DNA of 64,000 nt from an uncultured Eubacteriales bacterium (GTDB taxonomy: Bacteria; Bacillota; Clostridia; Christensenellales; CAG-138): contig UREK01000002.1 of assembly GCA_900546845.1 (NCBI GenBank), positions 34,753-98,752 on the forward strand, written 5' to 3'. Under the pieces are notes generated by a model that saw nothing but the letters and a program-made list of their open reading frames with translations, ran no database searches and was not told the DNA's origin. This document shows positions 50,080 to 58,167 of this stretch, piece after piece. Each line of letters begins with the position of its first letter. Within the stretch, counting starts at the first letter, position 1. The position numbers and the translations under genes were made by a program.

Positions 50080-50832
50080 TTATACGATCTTGTTTTTCAG
50101 CGTTCCAATGCCCTCGATCTCCACTTCGATCACATCCCCGCGCTGCATCGGGCCGATGCCCTCCGGGGTGCCAGTCGCAATGACGTCGCCCGGAAGCAGC
50201 GTCATGCAGGCGGACATGTAGCAAATGAGTTTGTCGATGCTATGCGTCATCATGGCCGTTGTGGAGTCCTGGCGTACCTCTCCGTTTAAGATGGAGCGCA
50301 CACGGACGCTGCCCGCGTCAAGCTCCGTTTCGATCCATGGTCCGATCGGGCAGAAGGTATCAAACCCCTTGCCGCGCGTCCATTGGCCGTCCCCTTTTTG
50401 GATGTCGCGCGCCGTCACATCGTTGAGGCAGGTATAGCCGAAGATGTACTCGGCTGCATGCCCGGGTTCGACCGCATGCGCGGCCCTGCCGATCACAACG
50501 CCAAGCTCGGCTTCATAATCCACACGTTTGCTCAGCGCAGGATATACCACCGCGTCCCCATTCCCCACGACACAGGTGTTCGGCTTCAGGAACAGCAGCG
50601 GTTCCTCGGGCTGGCCTTCCTTCATTTCATCCGCATGCGCCTTATAGTTTTTGCCGACGCATATGATCTTCGTCGGCTCCACAGGCGCGAGCAGGCAAAC
50701 GTCCGCAAGGGGGTATTCCCGCCCATCCCGCACAATGCCCGCATACGGCGCGCCGGTCAGCCGCGCGACCTTCTCACCTTCTAAAATCCCATAAAATACT
50801 TCGCTTTGATGTTTTGCCCGCACAATACGCAT
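50080..50832 (-). CDS. Fumarylacetoacetate hydrolase family protein
   Basis: 250 residues. Metal-ligand motif DYEAELGVVIG and the following GYTCLNDVTARDIQ, plus ATGTPEGIGPM near the C-terminus, define the FAH fold (acylpyruvase, oxaloacetate decarboxylase/isomerase type). Likely a housekeeping oxaloacetate or acylpyruvate hydrolase. ATG at 50832 follows AAAGGAG. Lies between the SSB-like gene and rqcH on the same strand. Confidence 0.93.
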   Translation of the reverse strand: MRIVRAKHQSEVFYGILEGEKVARLTGAPYAGIVRDGREYPLADVCLLAPVEPTKIICVGKNYKAHADEMKEGQPEEPLLFLKPNTCVVGNGDAVVYPALSKRVDYEAELGVVIGRAAHAVEPGHAAEYIFGYTCLNDVTARDIQKGDGQWTRGKGFDTFCPIGPWIETELDAGSVRVRSILNGEVRQDSTTAMMTHSIDKLICYMSACMTLLPGDVIATGTPEGIGPMQRGDVIEVEIEGIGTLKNKIV

Positions 50833-50862
50833 CTTTTTTCTCCTTTGTAGCTGTGCTTTATA

Positions 50863-51480
50863 TTACGGAATCGGTTCAAGCGACGAACAGGAAATTTCGT
50901 ATGTCGTGCGCTCGGCAACCGTACCATCCTCGTAGCATTTTTGGTATGCCCTGCTTTGCAGCCTGCCCGTAAGGCACACCCGTTCCCCGACCGAAAGGCT
51001 CTGCGCGAAACGTGCGTTGCGTCCCCATGCGATGCAGGGCAGATAATCGGATTTATGGTAGGAGCGGTTCACCGCGAGGAGCAGATCTGCGATTTCACGG
51101 GAAAAGGGCGTCGTCCGAAAGTTCGCCGGCTTGCAGAGGTAGCCGCAAAGCGAAACCTCGTTATGCGGCGCAAGCGCATCTGGCACAACCGGAAGGAAGC
51201 TGCGCGCAAAGAGCGTCACCATCAGCCGGCTGCCCTGCGCCGTGCGTTTATTATAGGAGCGCACCTGCCCTTCCACCTCAACCGTATCCCCCTCCTGGGG
51301 CAGCTCGTCAAACAATCGCCCTGGCGCGATCAGCGGCAGAACATCCACTACACCGCTCAAGCGCGGAACTGCAAGATGCGTCAGGTAAAACGCCTCGCCA
51401 TACAGCGTGTGATCCAGCGCTACTTCTCCAACAATCGTTCCCGCCATACGCGCGCGGTTGTTCTCGTATCCTTTGTCCAT
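50863..51480 (-). CDS. SSB-like protein with two OB-type modules
   Basis: 205 residues. Two repeats of an OB-fold pattern: the first near 10-95 (ARMAGTIVGEVALDHTLYGEAFY then VEGQVRSYNKR) and the second near 110-205 (VSLCGYLCKPANFRTTPFSREIADLLLAVNR then SVGERVCLTGRLQSR). The second half shows the Ssb-like spacing. It may bind single-stranded DNA or be a PriB-type accessory. Start at 51480 behind GGAG. It is placed right after the topoisomerase A gene. Confidence 0.75.
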   Translation of the reverse strand: MDKGYENNRARMAGTIVGEVALDHTLYGEAFYLTHLAVPRLSGVVDVLPLIAPGRLFDELPQEGDTVEVEGQVRSYNKRTAQGSRLMVTLFARSFLPVVPDALAPHNEVSLCGYLCKPANFRTTPFSREIADLLLAVNRSYHKSDYLPCIAWGRNARFAQSLSVGERVCLTGRLQSRAYQKCYEDGTVAERTTYEISCSSLEPIP

Positions 51481-51535
51481 ACTCGCTTTTCTCCATTCGT
51501 TCGGAATGGTTATAAGTATGAACAAGGCGTAGCTG

Positions 51536-53959
51536 TTATGTATCAGCCGGAGTCGGTTTTGGGTAGGCTGCTGTCACCACGTCGTCCAGCAGCGCCATCA
51601 CAAGGAGCATGCCTTTGCCCGCGCGCGCGTCGATACGCACGAGATCCGTATTCACGTCCGTTTTCGTGCCGTGCTTTTGCTCGACGGTGAAGTCAAACGG
51701 CATCTTCACATAGAACGCGGCGGCAATACAAGTGCCATTGCTGCCGTTCTTCTTGAAATCGAACGTCTTGAGTCCCTTTCCGTTGCGGCCTTGGATGTCA
51801 TAATCGAACACGAAGCTACGCTTTGCATAACCGCGGTCGGTCAGGACGAGAATCTCCCCCTCGTCTTCGATCTGGTCAAAGAAGCAGACCGCGTCCCCCG
51901 CATCGAGCTTGATGCACTTCACGCCGCCGGATACCCGGCCCATCTGCGGCACAGAATCGGTTTCGAAGCGGATGCTCATGCCATGCTTTGTGATGAGCAG
52001 GATCGTATCCGCTTTGCGCGGCTGCACTCCAATCAGCGCGTCTCCATCCTTGAGGGCAATCGCCTGCACGCGGCGCGTGCGCGTCAGGTATTCCGTAGCC
52101 TCGGTCAGTTTGACGTTGCCCTGCTTCGTGAAGAAATACAGCCCGCCGGACTGCGGCTCCTCCATACAGGCAACAACAGCTTCGTCCTTTTCGAGCGTCA
52201 GGATGGAGTTGAGGTTCGTTGGCCGGCTACCAGGCTTGGATTCCGGAATTTCATCCACCGGCAGCGTAAAGCAGGCCCCGAGGTTTGTAAAGAGTTTGAT
52301 GCGCCGGTCCGTCTTCGTATCGAGCGCTGTAAGCACAAGTTCTCCCTCGATGGGCTGCGTCCGCTTGGAGGAAAGGCGGCGGATGCGCGCGCCGTCGAGC
52401 AGAAGGATCACCGCATCCTCCGAAGGCTTCGCTTCAAGCTCGGGGACGACGACCGTCTTCTCCGCACGGATCAGCTGCGTGCGCCGCGGCGTGCTGTAAC
52501 GGTCTCGGATCTCGATGAGTTCCGCCTTAATGACCGCACGCAGCTTTTCCCCGGAGCCGAGGATTGCCTTGAGCTCCTTGATCCGCTTTTTAACTTCCTT
52601 ATATTCCTTTTCGATTGCCTGAAGTTCCAGGTTCGTAAGCCGTTGGAGGCGCAGATCCAAAATTGCCTGGGCCTGTGTTTCGCTTAAATGGAAGCGCTGC
52701 ATCAGTCCGTCGCGCGCTTCCTTCGGCGTTTTGGAAGCGCGGATGAGCGCAATCACCTCGTCAATATTCTGGATAGCGATCATCAGCCCTTCGAGGATAT
52801 GCTCGCGCCGCTCCGCCGCGTCAAGGTCAAAGCGCGTGCGGCGTGTGACGACGTCCTCCTGGTGGGCGATATAATAAGAAATCATCTTCTTAAGGCCCAT
52901 GAGCTGCGGCTTTCCCTCCGCGATCGCTACCATGTTTACGCCGAACGTCGTTTGCAGGTCGGAATACTTATAAAGGTATTGCAGAATTTTTTCCGCGTCC
53001 GCATCCTTTTTCACCTCGATGACCGCGCGCATCCCCATGCGGTCGGATTCATCCCGAATGTCGCTGACGCCGGCAAAGAGCGTCCGCTTCTCCTGCGCGA
53101 CCCGGAGAATCTCCTCCAGCGCACGAGCCTTGTTGACCTGATACGGCAATTCGTGTACGACGATGAGCTTCTTCCCATTCTTCTGCGTTTCTATTTCGGT
53201 TTTCGCGCGTACCGTCAGTTTGCCGCGCCCGGTTTCGTAGGCGGCGCGAATCTCCTCAGAATCGAGGATATACGCCCCGGTCGGGAAATCCGGGCAGGGG
53301 ATGATCTTCATCAATTCGTCGAGCGTGATGTCCGGATCATCCATCTGCGCGATCACGGCGTTGATGGCTTCGTCGAAATTATGCGGCGGGATGTTCGTCG
53401 CAAGGCCTACGGCAATGCCGCTCGCACCATTTACCAGCAGGTTTGGGAAGCGGCCTGGCAGCAGGTCGGGTTCCTTCTGGGTATCGTCAAAGTTCAGGCT
53501 GAACTTCACCGTATCCTTGTCGAGGTCGCGCAGCAGCTCGAGGGCAAGCGGCGTCATGCGCGCTTCGGTATAGCGCATCGCGGCTGCGCTGTCGCCGTCC
53601 ACAGAGCCGAAATTGCCATGGCCATCCACAAGGGGCATCTGCATGTTGAAGCCCTGTGCAAGGCGGACCATTGCGTCATAGACCGAGCTGTCGCCATGTG
53701 GGTGATATTTGCCGAGGCAGTCGCCCACGATGCGGGCGCTTTTGCGGTGCGGCTTGTCCGGCGTGACGCCAAGGCCCATCATCGTGTAAAGGATGCGGCG
53801 CTGCACGGGCTTTAAGCCATCCTCTACGCGCGGCAGTGCGCGTTCCAGGATAACGTGTTCAGCGTAGGGGATCATGGAGTTGTGCATCACATCCTCCATA
53901 CCGCGGATGACGATCTTTTCCCCCAACATCGTGGGCGGTATATCGTTTTTCTTTGCCAT
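51536..53959 (-). CDS. Type IIA DNA topoisomerase subunit A (GyrA/ParC family)
   Basis: 807 residues. Winged-helix and tower with the QRDR KYHPHGDSSVYDAMVRLAQ and the catalytic Tyr in AAAMRYTEARM. The C-terminal pinwheel has blades such as TRRVQAIALKDGD. The GyrA box that wraps DNA is degenerate: QGRNGKG in place of QRRGGKG, so this could be a second gyrase-like or topoisomerase IV enzyme. QRDR has Ser-Ser (GDSSVY), not an obvious quinolone resistance change. ATG at 53959 follows AGGAGGG and comes 6 bases after the B subunit stop. Confidence 0.92.
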   Translation of the reverse strand: MAKKNDIPPTMLGEKIVIRGMEDVMHNSMIPYAEHVILERALPRVEDGLKPVQRRILYTMMGLGVTPDKPHRKSARIVGDCLGKYHPHGDSSVYDAMVRLAQGFNMQMPLVDGHGNFGSVDGDSAAAMRYTEARMTPLALELLRDLDKDTVKFSLNFDDTQKEPDLLPGRFPNLLVNGASGIAVGLATNIPPHNFDEAINAVIAQMDDPDITLDELMKIIPCPDFPTGAYILDSEEIRAAYETGRGKLTVRAKTEIETQKNGKKLIVVHELPYQVNKARALEEILRVAQEKRTLFAGVSDIRDESDRMGMRAVIEVKKDADAEKILQYLYKYSDLQTTFGVNMVAIAEGKPQLMGLKKMISYYIAHQEDVVTRRTRFDLDAAERREHILEGLMIAIQNIDEVIALIRASKTPKEARDGLMQRFHLSETQAQAILDLRLQRLTNLELQAIEKEYKEVKKRIKELKAILGSGEKLRAVIKAELIEIRDRYSTPRRTQLIRAEKTVVVPELEAKPSEDAVILLLDGARIRRLSSKRTQPIEGELVLTALDTKTDRRIKLFTNLGACFTLPVDEIPESKPGSRPTNLNSILTLEKDEAVVACMEEPQSGGLYFFTKQGNVKLTEATEYLTRTRRVQAIALKDGDALIGVQPRKADTILLITKHGMSIRFETDSVPQMGRVSGGVKCIKLDAGDAVCFFDQIEDEGEILVLTDRGYAKRSFVFDYDIQGRNGKGLKTFDFKKNGSNGTCIAAAFYVKMPFDFTVEQKHGTKTDVNTDLVRIDARAGKGMLLVMALLDDVVTAAYPKPTPADT

Positions 53960-53965
53960 GGCGCG

Positions 53966-55939
53966 TTATCCCTCCTGCACGGGCTGCTGGGCAACCCTGC
54001 TTTCAAACGTATCGAGCTTGTTGAAGTCCGCGAACTCGCTGATGTATTCCTTGCGCGGCGCAACCTTGTCCCCCATGAGAATGGTGACGATGTGCTCCAC
54101 ATCCGCCGCATCCTCGATCGTAACCTGAACCAGAGAACGGTTCTCCGGGTTCATGGTCGTTTCCCAAAGCTGCTCCGGATTCATCTCGCCTAATCCCTTG
54201 TAGCGCTGAAGCGTATAATTCCGTCCTGCACCCTTGAGCGCCTTGGTAAGCGCGGCGTCATCATAAACGTATTGCGCGTCCTTGCCCCGCTGGATCTTAT
54301 ACAGCGGAGGCTGGCCGATGTAAACATGCCCGTCCATGATCAACTCGCGCATATAGCGGTAGAAGAACGTAAGCAGGATTGCGCGGATGTGCGCGCCGTC
54401 CTGGTCGGCGTCTGAAAGGATGATAATTTTGTTATATTTGAGGTTTGCGAGGTTGAAGTTCTCGCCGATCCCCGTGCCGAGCGCGGTGATGATGGAGCGG
54501 AACTCCTCGTTTGCGAGCACCTGGTCAAGCCGTTTCTTCTCCACGTTGAGCGGTTTGCCGCGCAGCGGGAGAATGGCCTGAAAGCGCCTGTCCCGCCCTT
54601 GCTTTGCGCTGCCGCCCGCGGAGTCGCCTTCCACTATGAAAAGCTCGTTGAGCAGCGCATTGCGCCCGGTACAGCTCGAAAGTTTACCCACAAGCGGCGC
54701 GTTCTCCAGCTTGTTCTTTTCGCGCGCCATGTTCTTCGCCTTGCGCGCAGTCTCTCGTACGCGGGCCGCTTTCACCGCCTTTTCCGCGATCTTATTCGCC
54801 GTGTCCGCGTTTTTCAGATCCTCCAGCAGCGGCACGAGCATTTCGCTCATCACGAATTCCACTGCGGGGCGCGCTTCCGTGTTGCCCAGACGCGTCTTCG
54901 TCTGCCCCTCAAACTGAATTGAGTGCATTTTGAGCGAGATCACAGCCGTGAGGCCCTCGCGGAAGTCCTCGCCGGAAAGCGAGGGATCCTTATCCTTCAA
55001 GATCCCATTCTTACGGCAGTAATCGTTCATGATCTTGGTCAGCGCCGCCTTGAAGCCGGTTTCATGCGTGCCGCCCTCCGTCGTCGGAATGTTGTTTACA
55101 TAGGAAAAGATGCTTTCGGAATATCCATCGTTATGCTGGAACGCGATCTCGACCAAAACATCGTCCTTCTTCCCGCGGAAATGCAGCGGCTCGTCGTAAA
55201 GCGCCGTCTTATCTTCGTTGAGGTACTTCACGAAATCCGAAAGGCCGCCTTCAAACTTAAACTCCGCCTGCTTCTGTCTGCCGCGTTCCCGCTCGTCCGA
55301 AATGCGGAACAGGATGCCGCGGTTCAGATAAGCGAGTTCGCGCAGCCGTTTGACGATGGTATCATAGTTCAGCTCCAACGTCTCAAATACTTCTTTATCC
55401 GGCAAAAATGAAATCTTAGAACCCTGCCTGCGGGTTCTGCCCGTCTCCGCAAGCGGCGCCATCGGCTGGCCGGAATGCATCTTTCCTTCGCTGTCGCGGT
55501 AGCTGCGGAACCTTTGCGCATATGCACGCCCTTCGGTGCAGACCTCTACTTCCACCCATTCGGAGAGCGCGTTGACGACCGACGCACCCACGCCGTGCAG
55601 GCCACCGGAATATCCGTAGGAAACATTGTCGAACTTGCCGCCCGCGTGCAACTGCGTGAAAACGACCTCCACGCCGCTCACACCGAGCTTTTCATGGATG
55701 CCGACGGGAATCCCGCGGCCATTGTCCTCAACGGTGACGGAATGATCCCGATGCAGCGTAATAGAAATTTCGTTTGCGTAGCCGTTCGCTGCCTCGTCCA
55801 CAGCATTGTCCACGATCTCCCAAAGCATATGGTGCAGGCCACGCGTTCCCGTGCTGCCGATATACATACCCGGCCGCATGCGAACTGCTTCAAGCCCTTC
55901 CATGACTTTGATGTCGCTTACGCTGTAATCCTTTGCCAT
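53966..55939 (-). CDS. Type IIA DNA topoisomerase subunit B (GyrB/ParE family)
   Basis: 657 residues. GHKL ATPase (EIVDNAVDEAANGYA, DNGRGIPVG, GGLHGVGASVVNALS), transducer Lys, TOPRIM with EGDSAGGSAKQGRDR and DADQDGAHIRAILL, and the C-terminal RYKGLGEMNPEQLWETTMNP. It lacks the long insertion of enteric GyrB. ATG at 55939 follows GGAGG; an in-frame extension to 56053 carries no site. Promoter candidate TTGCCA, 17 bases, TTATAC lies upstream. Operon with subunit A, the SSB-like protein, FAH and perhaps rqcH. Confidence 0.95.
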   Translation of the reverse strand: MAKDYSVSDIKVMEGLEAVRMRPGMYIGSTGTRGLHHMLWEIVDNAVDEAANGYANEISITLHRDHSVTVEDNGRGIPVGIHEKLGVSGVEVVFTQLHAGGKFDNVSYGYSGGLHGVGASVVNALSEWVEVEVCTEGRAYAQRFRSYRDSEGKMHSGQPMAPLAETGRTRRQGSKISFLPDKEVFETLELNYDTIVKRLRELAYLNRGILFRISDERERGRQKQAEFKFEGGLSDFVKYLNEDKTALYDEPLHFRGKKDDVLVEIAFQHNDGYSESIFSYVNNIPTTEGGTHETGFKAALTKIMNDYCRKNGILKDKDPSLSGEDFREGLTAVISLKMHSIQFEGQTKTRLGNTEARPAVEFVMSEMLVPLLEDLKNADTANKIAEKAVKAARVRETARKAKNMAREKNKLENAPLVGKLSSCTGRNALLNELFIVEGDSAGGSAKQGRDRRFQAILPLRGKPLNVEKKRLDQVLANEEFRSIITALGTGIGENFNLANLKYNKIIILSDADQDGAHIRAILLTFFYRYMRELIMDGHVYIGQPPLYKIQRGKDAQYVYDDAALTKALKGAGRNYTLQRYKGLGEMNPEQLWETTMNPENRSLVQVTIEDAADVEHIVTILMGDKVAPRKEYISEFADFNKLDTFESRVAQQPVQEG

Positions 55940-56082
55940 CTTCTTCCTCCACTCGCAACACCAAATCTTGTATTTGGCGCTACTTCTATCCACATTATAG
56001 TATAATACACAGTTCCGCACCCTGGCAAGCGCGCATATTTTCCCCCGCCGCAAACGAAACTAAGCGCGGAGGTGATCACAAT

Positions 56083-56511
56083 ATGGATCAAAACGCTGAA
56101 CTTTTAATGGAAATCTACAAAAGTGCTGAACTAGAACGCGCAGTGCTCGGCAGGCTCATCCGGCGTTCGGATGACGCCGCGTTCCGCAACATGATGGCGG
56201 ATCAGTTCACGGTGTACCACAACATCATGCAGGAAGCGCACGACGCACTCAACCTGCGCGGTGTCCTCGCGCAGGAGTATGGCCCGCTGGAAAAAAAGCC
56301 GATCTTCTCATCCATCGCGCTGCACCTGACGATCGACAAGACTTCCTCCCACATGGCCGAAATGCTCGTGCGCGGCAACGTGACAGGGCTCATTGACATC
56401 ACAAAAGCGCTCCATGAGGCAGAGAACGCCGAGGAAGGTGTGCTTCAACTGGGCGAACGGCTCAAGAGTGCGCAACAGAAGCATATGGAGCAATTACTCG
56501 CCTTCGTTTGA
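56083..56511 (+). CDS. Helical-bundle protein, function unknown
   Basis: 142 residues, predicted all-helical: MDQNAELLMEIYKSAELERAVLGRLIRRSDD, then FRNMMADQFTVYHNIMQEAHDAL and ALHEAENAEEGVLQLGERLKSAQQKHMEQLLAFV. The helix spacing suggests a ferritin-like or DUF-type four-helix bundle, but no metal ligands are obvious. ATG at 56083 follows GGAGGTGAT. Its 3' end overlaps the convergent DUF4364 gene by 18 bases. Confidence 0.8.
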   Translation: MDQNAELLMEIYKSAELERAVLGRLIRRSDDAAFRNMMADQFTVYHNIMQEAHDALNLRGVLAQEYGPLEKKPIFSSIALHLTIDKTSSHMAEMLVRGNVTGLIDITKALHEAENAEEGVLQLGERLKSAQQKHMEQLLAFV

Positions 56512-57063
56512 GGCGGCAGCGGCGGGCGATTCCTCCTTTTTCAGCAATTCGGAAAGGATCGCGGTGTAGATCGCCTGCGCCCGCTCAGGCCAGACGGAGG
56601 CCGCGTGCTTTGCTGTAGCCGCGTCTGGGAGCAGAATGGAAATTTGAAGCAAGTCTCCGTTTTGCTCCATCGCGCGCAGCGTGGTGCGGTATGCTCCGCC
56701 TGCGCCGGCGCGTTCGCTGGATGCGGAAAACTGCGTTTCCCGGCGCAGCTTCTCCCGGCAGGCGTCCGCATAATTCGTAAGGTCATCCCGGACGGATTGC
56801 GGTAGCCGCTCAACGAACATGCCGAGCGTTTCCCTTCCCTTTGGCGTCAGGCAATACGCCTGCCCATATGGGCGCGGGACGGCGGCGAGGAAGCCCTCCT
56901 CCTCCAGCTCGTAAATCGCGCTTTGTAGCTCGAAGTACGGGATCAGCTCATAGGCTGCCGAAAACGTAGCGATCTGCTCCTTAGTCAGATCCACCGAAAG
57001 CTCGTTCAAAAAGTAGAGCACCATGAGCTTGCTTTTTGTGAAGCCATCCGAAAAAAACGCCAT
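56494..57063 (-). CDS. DUF4364 family protein
   Basis: 189 residues. GFTKSKLMVLYFLNELSVDLTKEQI and the following YFELQSAIYELEEEGFLA form a winged helix of PadR/MarR shape, recognisable as DUF4364, a conserved clostridial family. Likely a DNA-binding regulator. The C-terminus is Ala/Glu-rich. ATG at 57063 follows GGAGG. Confidence 0.87.
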   Translation of the reverse strand: MAFFSDGFTKSKLMVLYFLNELSVDLTKEQIATFSAAYELIPYFELQSAIYELEEEGFLAAVPRPYGQAYCLTPKGRETLGMFVERLPQSVRDDLTNYADACREKLRRETQFSASSERAGAGGAYRTTLRAMEQNGDLLQISILLPDAATAKHAASVWPERAQAIYTAILSELLKKEESPAAAASNEGE

Positions 57064-57171
57064 GGATCCTCCACCTCCGCGCTAATGACATTATTTTATA
57101 GTTTAATTATAGCATAAATGGCCTCGCAAAAAAAGCTGCAACGGCCAGTACTGCTGAAAGGAGTCCACACA

Positions 57172-57882
57172 ATGCAATCGCTTGATTTTATCCAGATCGG
57201 ATTGGGTGCGCTGTTTTCGATCGCCGTCCTGTTCGTTGCCACAAAGCTGATGGGGAACCGCCAGATGTCCCAGTTGAGCATGTTCGATTACGTCAACAGC
57301 ATCACAATCGGTTCGATCGCGGCTGAAATGGCGACTGCGCAGGAAGAGATACTCGGACCACTCCTCGCGATTTTGATCTATACCGCTGTCGCAGTGCTGA
57401 TCTCATTTGCGACGAGCAAAAGCCTCCGTGCTCGCCGCGCAATCACAGGAAAAAGCCTGCTGCTCTTTAGCCGCGGCAAATTTTATCGTGCCAACCTGAA
57501 GAAGGCGCACATCGACATTTCCGAATTCCTGATGCAATGCCGCGCAAACGGTTTTTTCAACCTGAACGACTTGCAGGCCGTGCTGTTGGAAGCAAACGGG
57601 AAGCTAAGTTTTCTGCAGAAGGCGGAAGCGCGGCCCGTCCGCCCTCAGGATATGCAAATGACGCTTCAGGCGGAAAACCTTTCCGTGAGCCTGATCCTCG
57701 ATGGGGTTATCCTGCATGATAACCTTAAAGCCGTTGGCTTTGACGAAACCTGGCTCGGCAGGCAACTGCGCGCACAAAACTACGCGGACTCGTCCGCCAT
57801 AGCGCTTGCCGCATACGACGGCTTCGTACTGAGTATCTTCCCGCGCGAAGAAGCGCCCGTATCGCGGGACATATTTCAATAA
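57172..57882 (+). CDS. DUF421 (YetF-like) membrane protein
   Basis: 236 residues. Three N-terminal membrane helices (about 5-25, 40-58, 62-82) with MGNRQMSQLSMFDYVNSITIGSIAAEMA, then the cytosolic DUF421 domain. YetF family proteins are conserved in spore formers; function unclear. ATG at 57172 behind AAAGGAG; an upstream ATG lies before that site. Divergent from the DUF4364 gene. Confidence 0.9.
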   Translation: MQSLDFIQIGLGALFSIAVLFVATKLMGNRQMSQLSMFDYVNSITIGSIAAEMATAQEEILGPLLAILIYTAVAVLISFATSKSLRARRAITGKSLLLFSRGKFYRANLKKAHIDISEFLMQCRANGFFNLNDLQAVLLEANGKLSFLQKAEARPVRPQDMQMTLQAENLSVSLILDGVILHDNLKAVGFDETWLGRQLRAQNYADSSAIALAAYDGFVLSIFPREEAPVSRDIFQ

Positions 57883-57942
57883 ACGCCCTCCCCGCATGAT
57901 ACAGATTTCACAGGTTTTCTACATTCAGTGCGCTTTCCCCTC

Positions 57943-57970
57943 TTGCAATTTCCCGCTGCATCCGTATAAT
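57943..57970 (+). promoter_or_regulatory. Promoter of the riboswitch-ATPase unit
   Basis: TTGCAA (57943-57948), 16-base spacer, TATAAT (57965-57970). Confidence 0.7.
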
Positions 57971-57991
57971 GGAAACATAATTGAATAGTTC

Positions 57992-58115
57992 CATGAGGGA
58001 GTAGTTACCATGCGCGGCGCGTGGTTTAAGTTCAACATCTTGGCGTTTTTCGCCTGGCTTAAATGAAAAAACGAGACTCATGTGCAGGAAACTTCTCTGC
58101 GCATGAGTTTTTTTA
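57992..58115 (+). ncRNA. Manganese riboswitch (yybP-ykoY) with expression-platform terminator
   Basis: The aptamer shows the family core GGGAGTAG and CAACATCTTGG, a P2 helix (ACCATGCGC with GCGCGTGGT) and a P3 closed by TTTAAG/CTTAAA. P1 can form between CATGAG (57992-57997) and CTCATG (58077-58082). The same CTCATG is the 5' part of a 12-bp terminator stem (58076-58087 with 58097-58108) followed by TTTTTTT. So Mn2+-stabilised P1 should block the terminator and turn the ATPase gene on. Confidence 0.82.
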
Positions 58116-58167
58116 TTCCCACATGTGAAATATTAATTATGAAATGCAGAAAGGAAGGGACTCCCAG

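Noticed and set aside
52688..53815. A 375-codon plus-strand frame opposite the topoisomerase A gene
   Set aside because: Antisense shadow of a highly conserved gene; no ribosome site and no protein-like motif.
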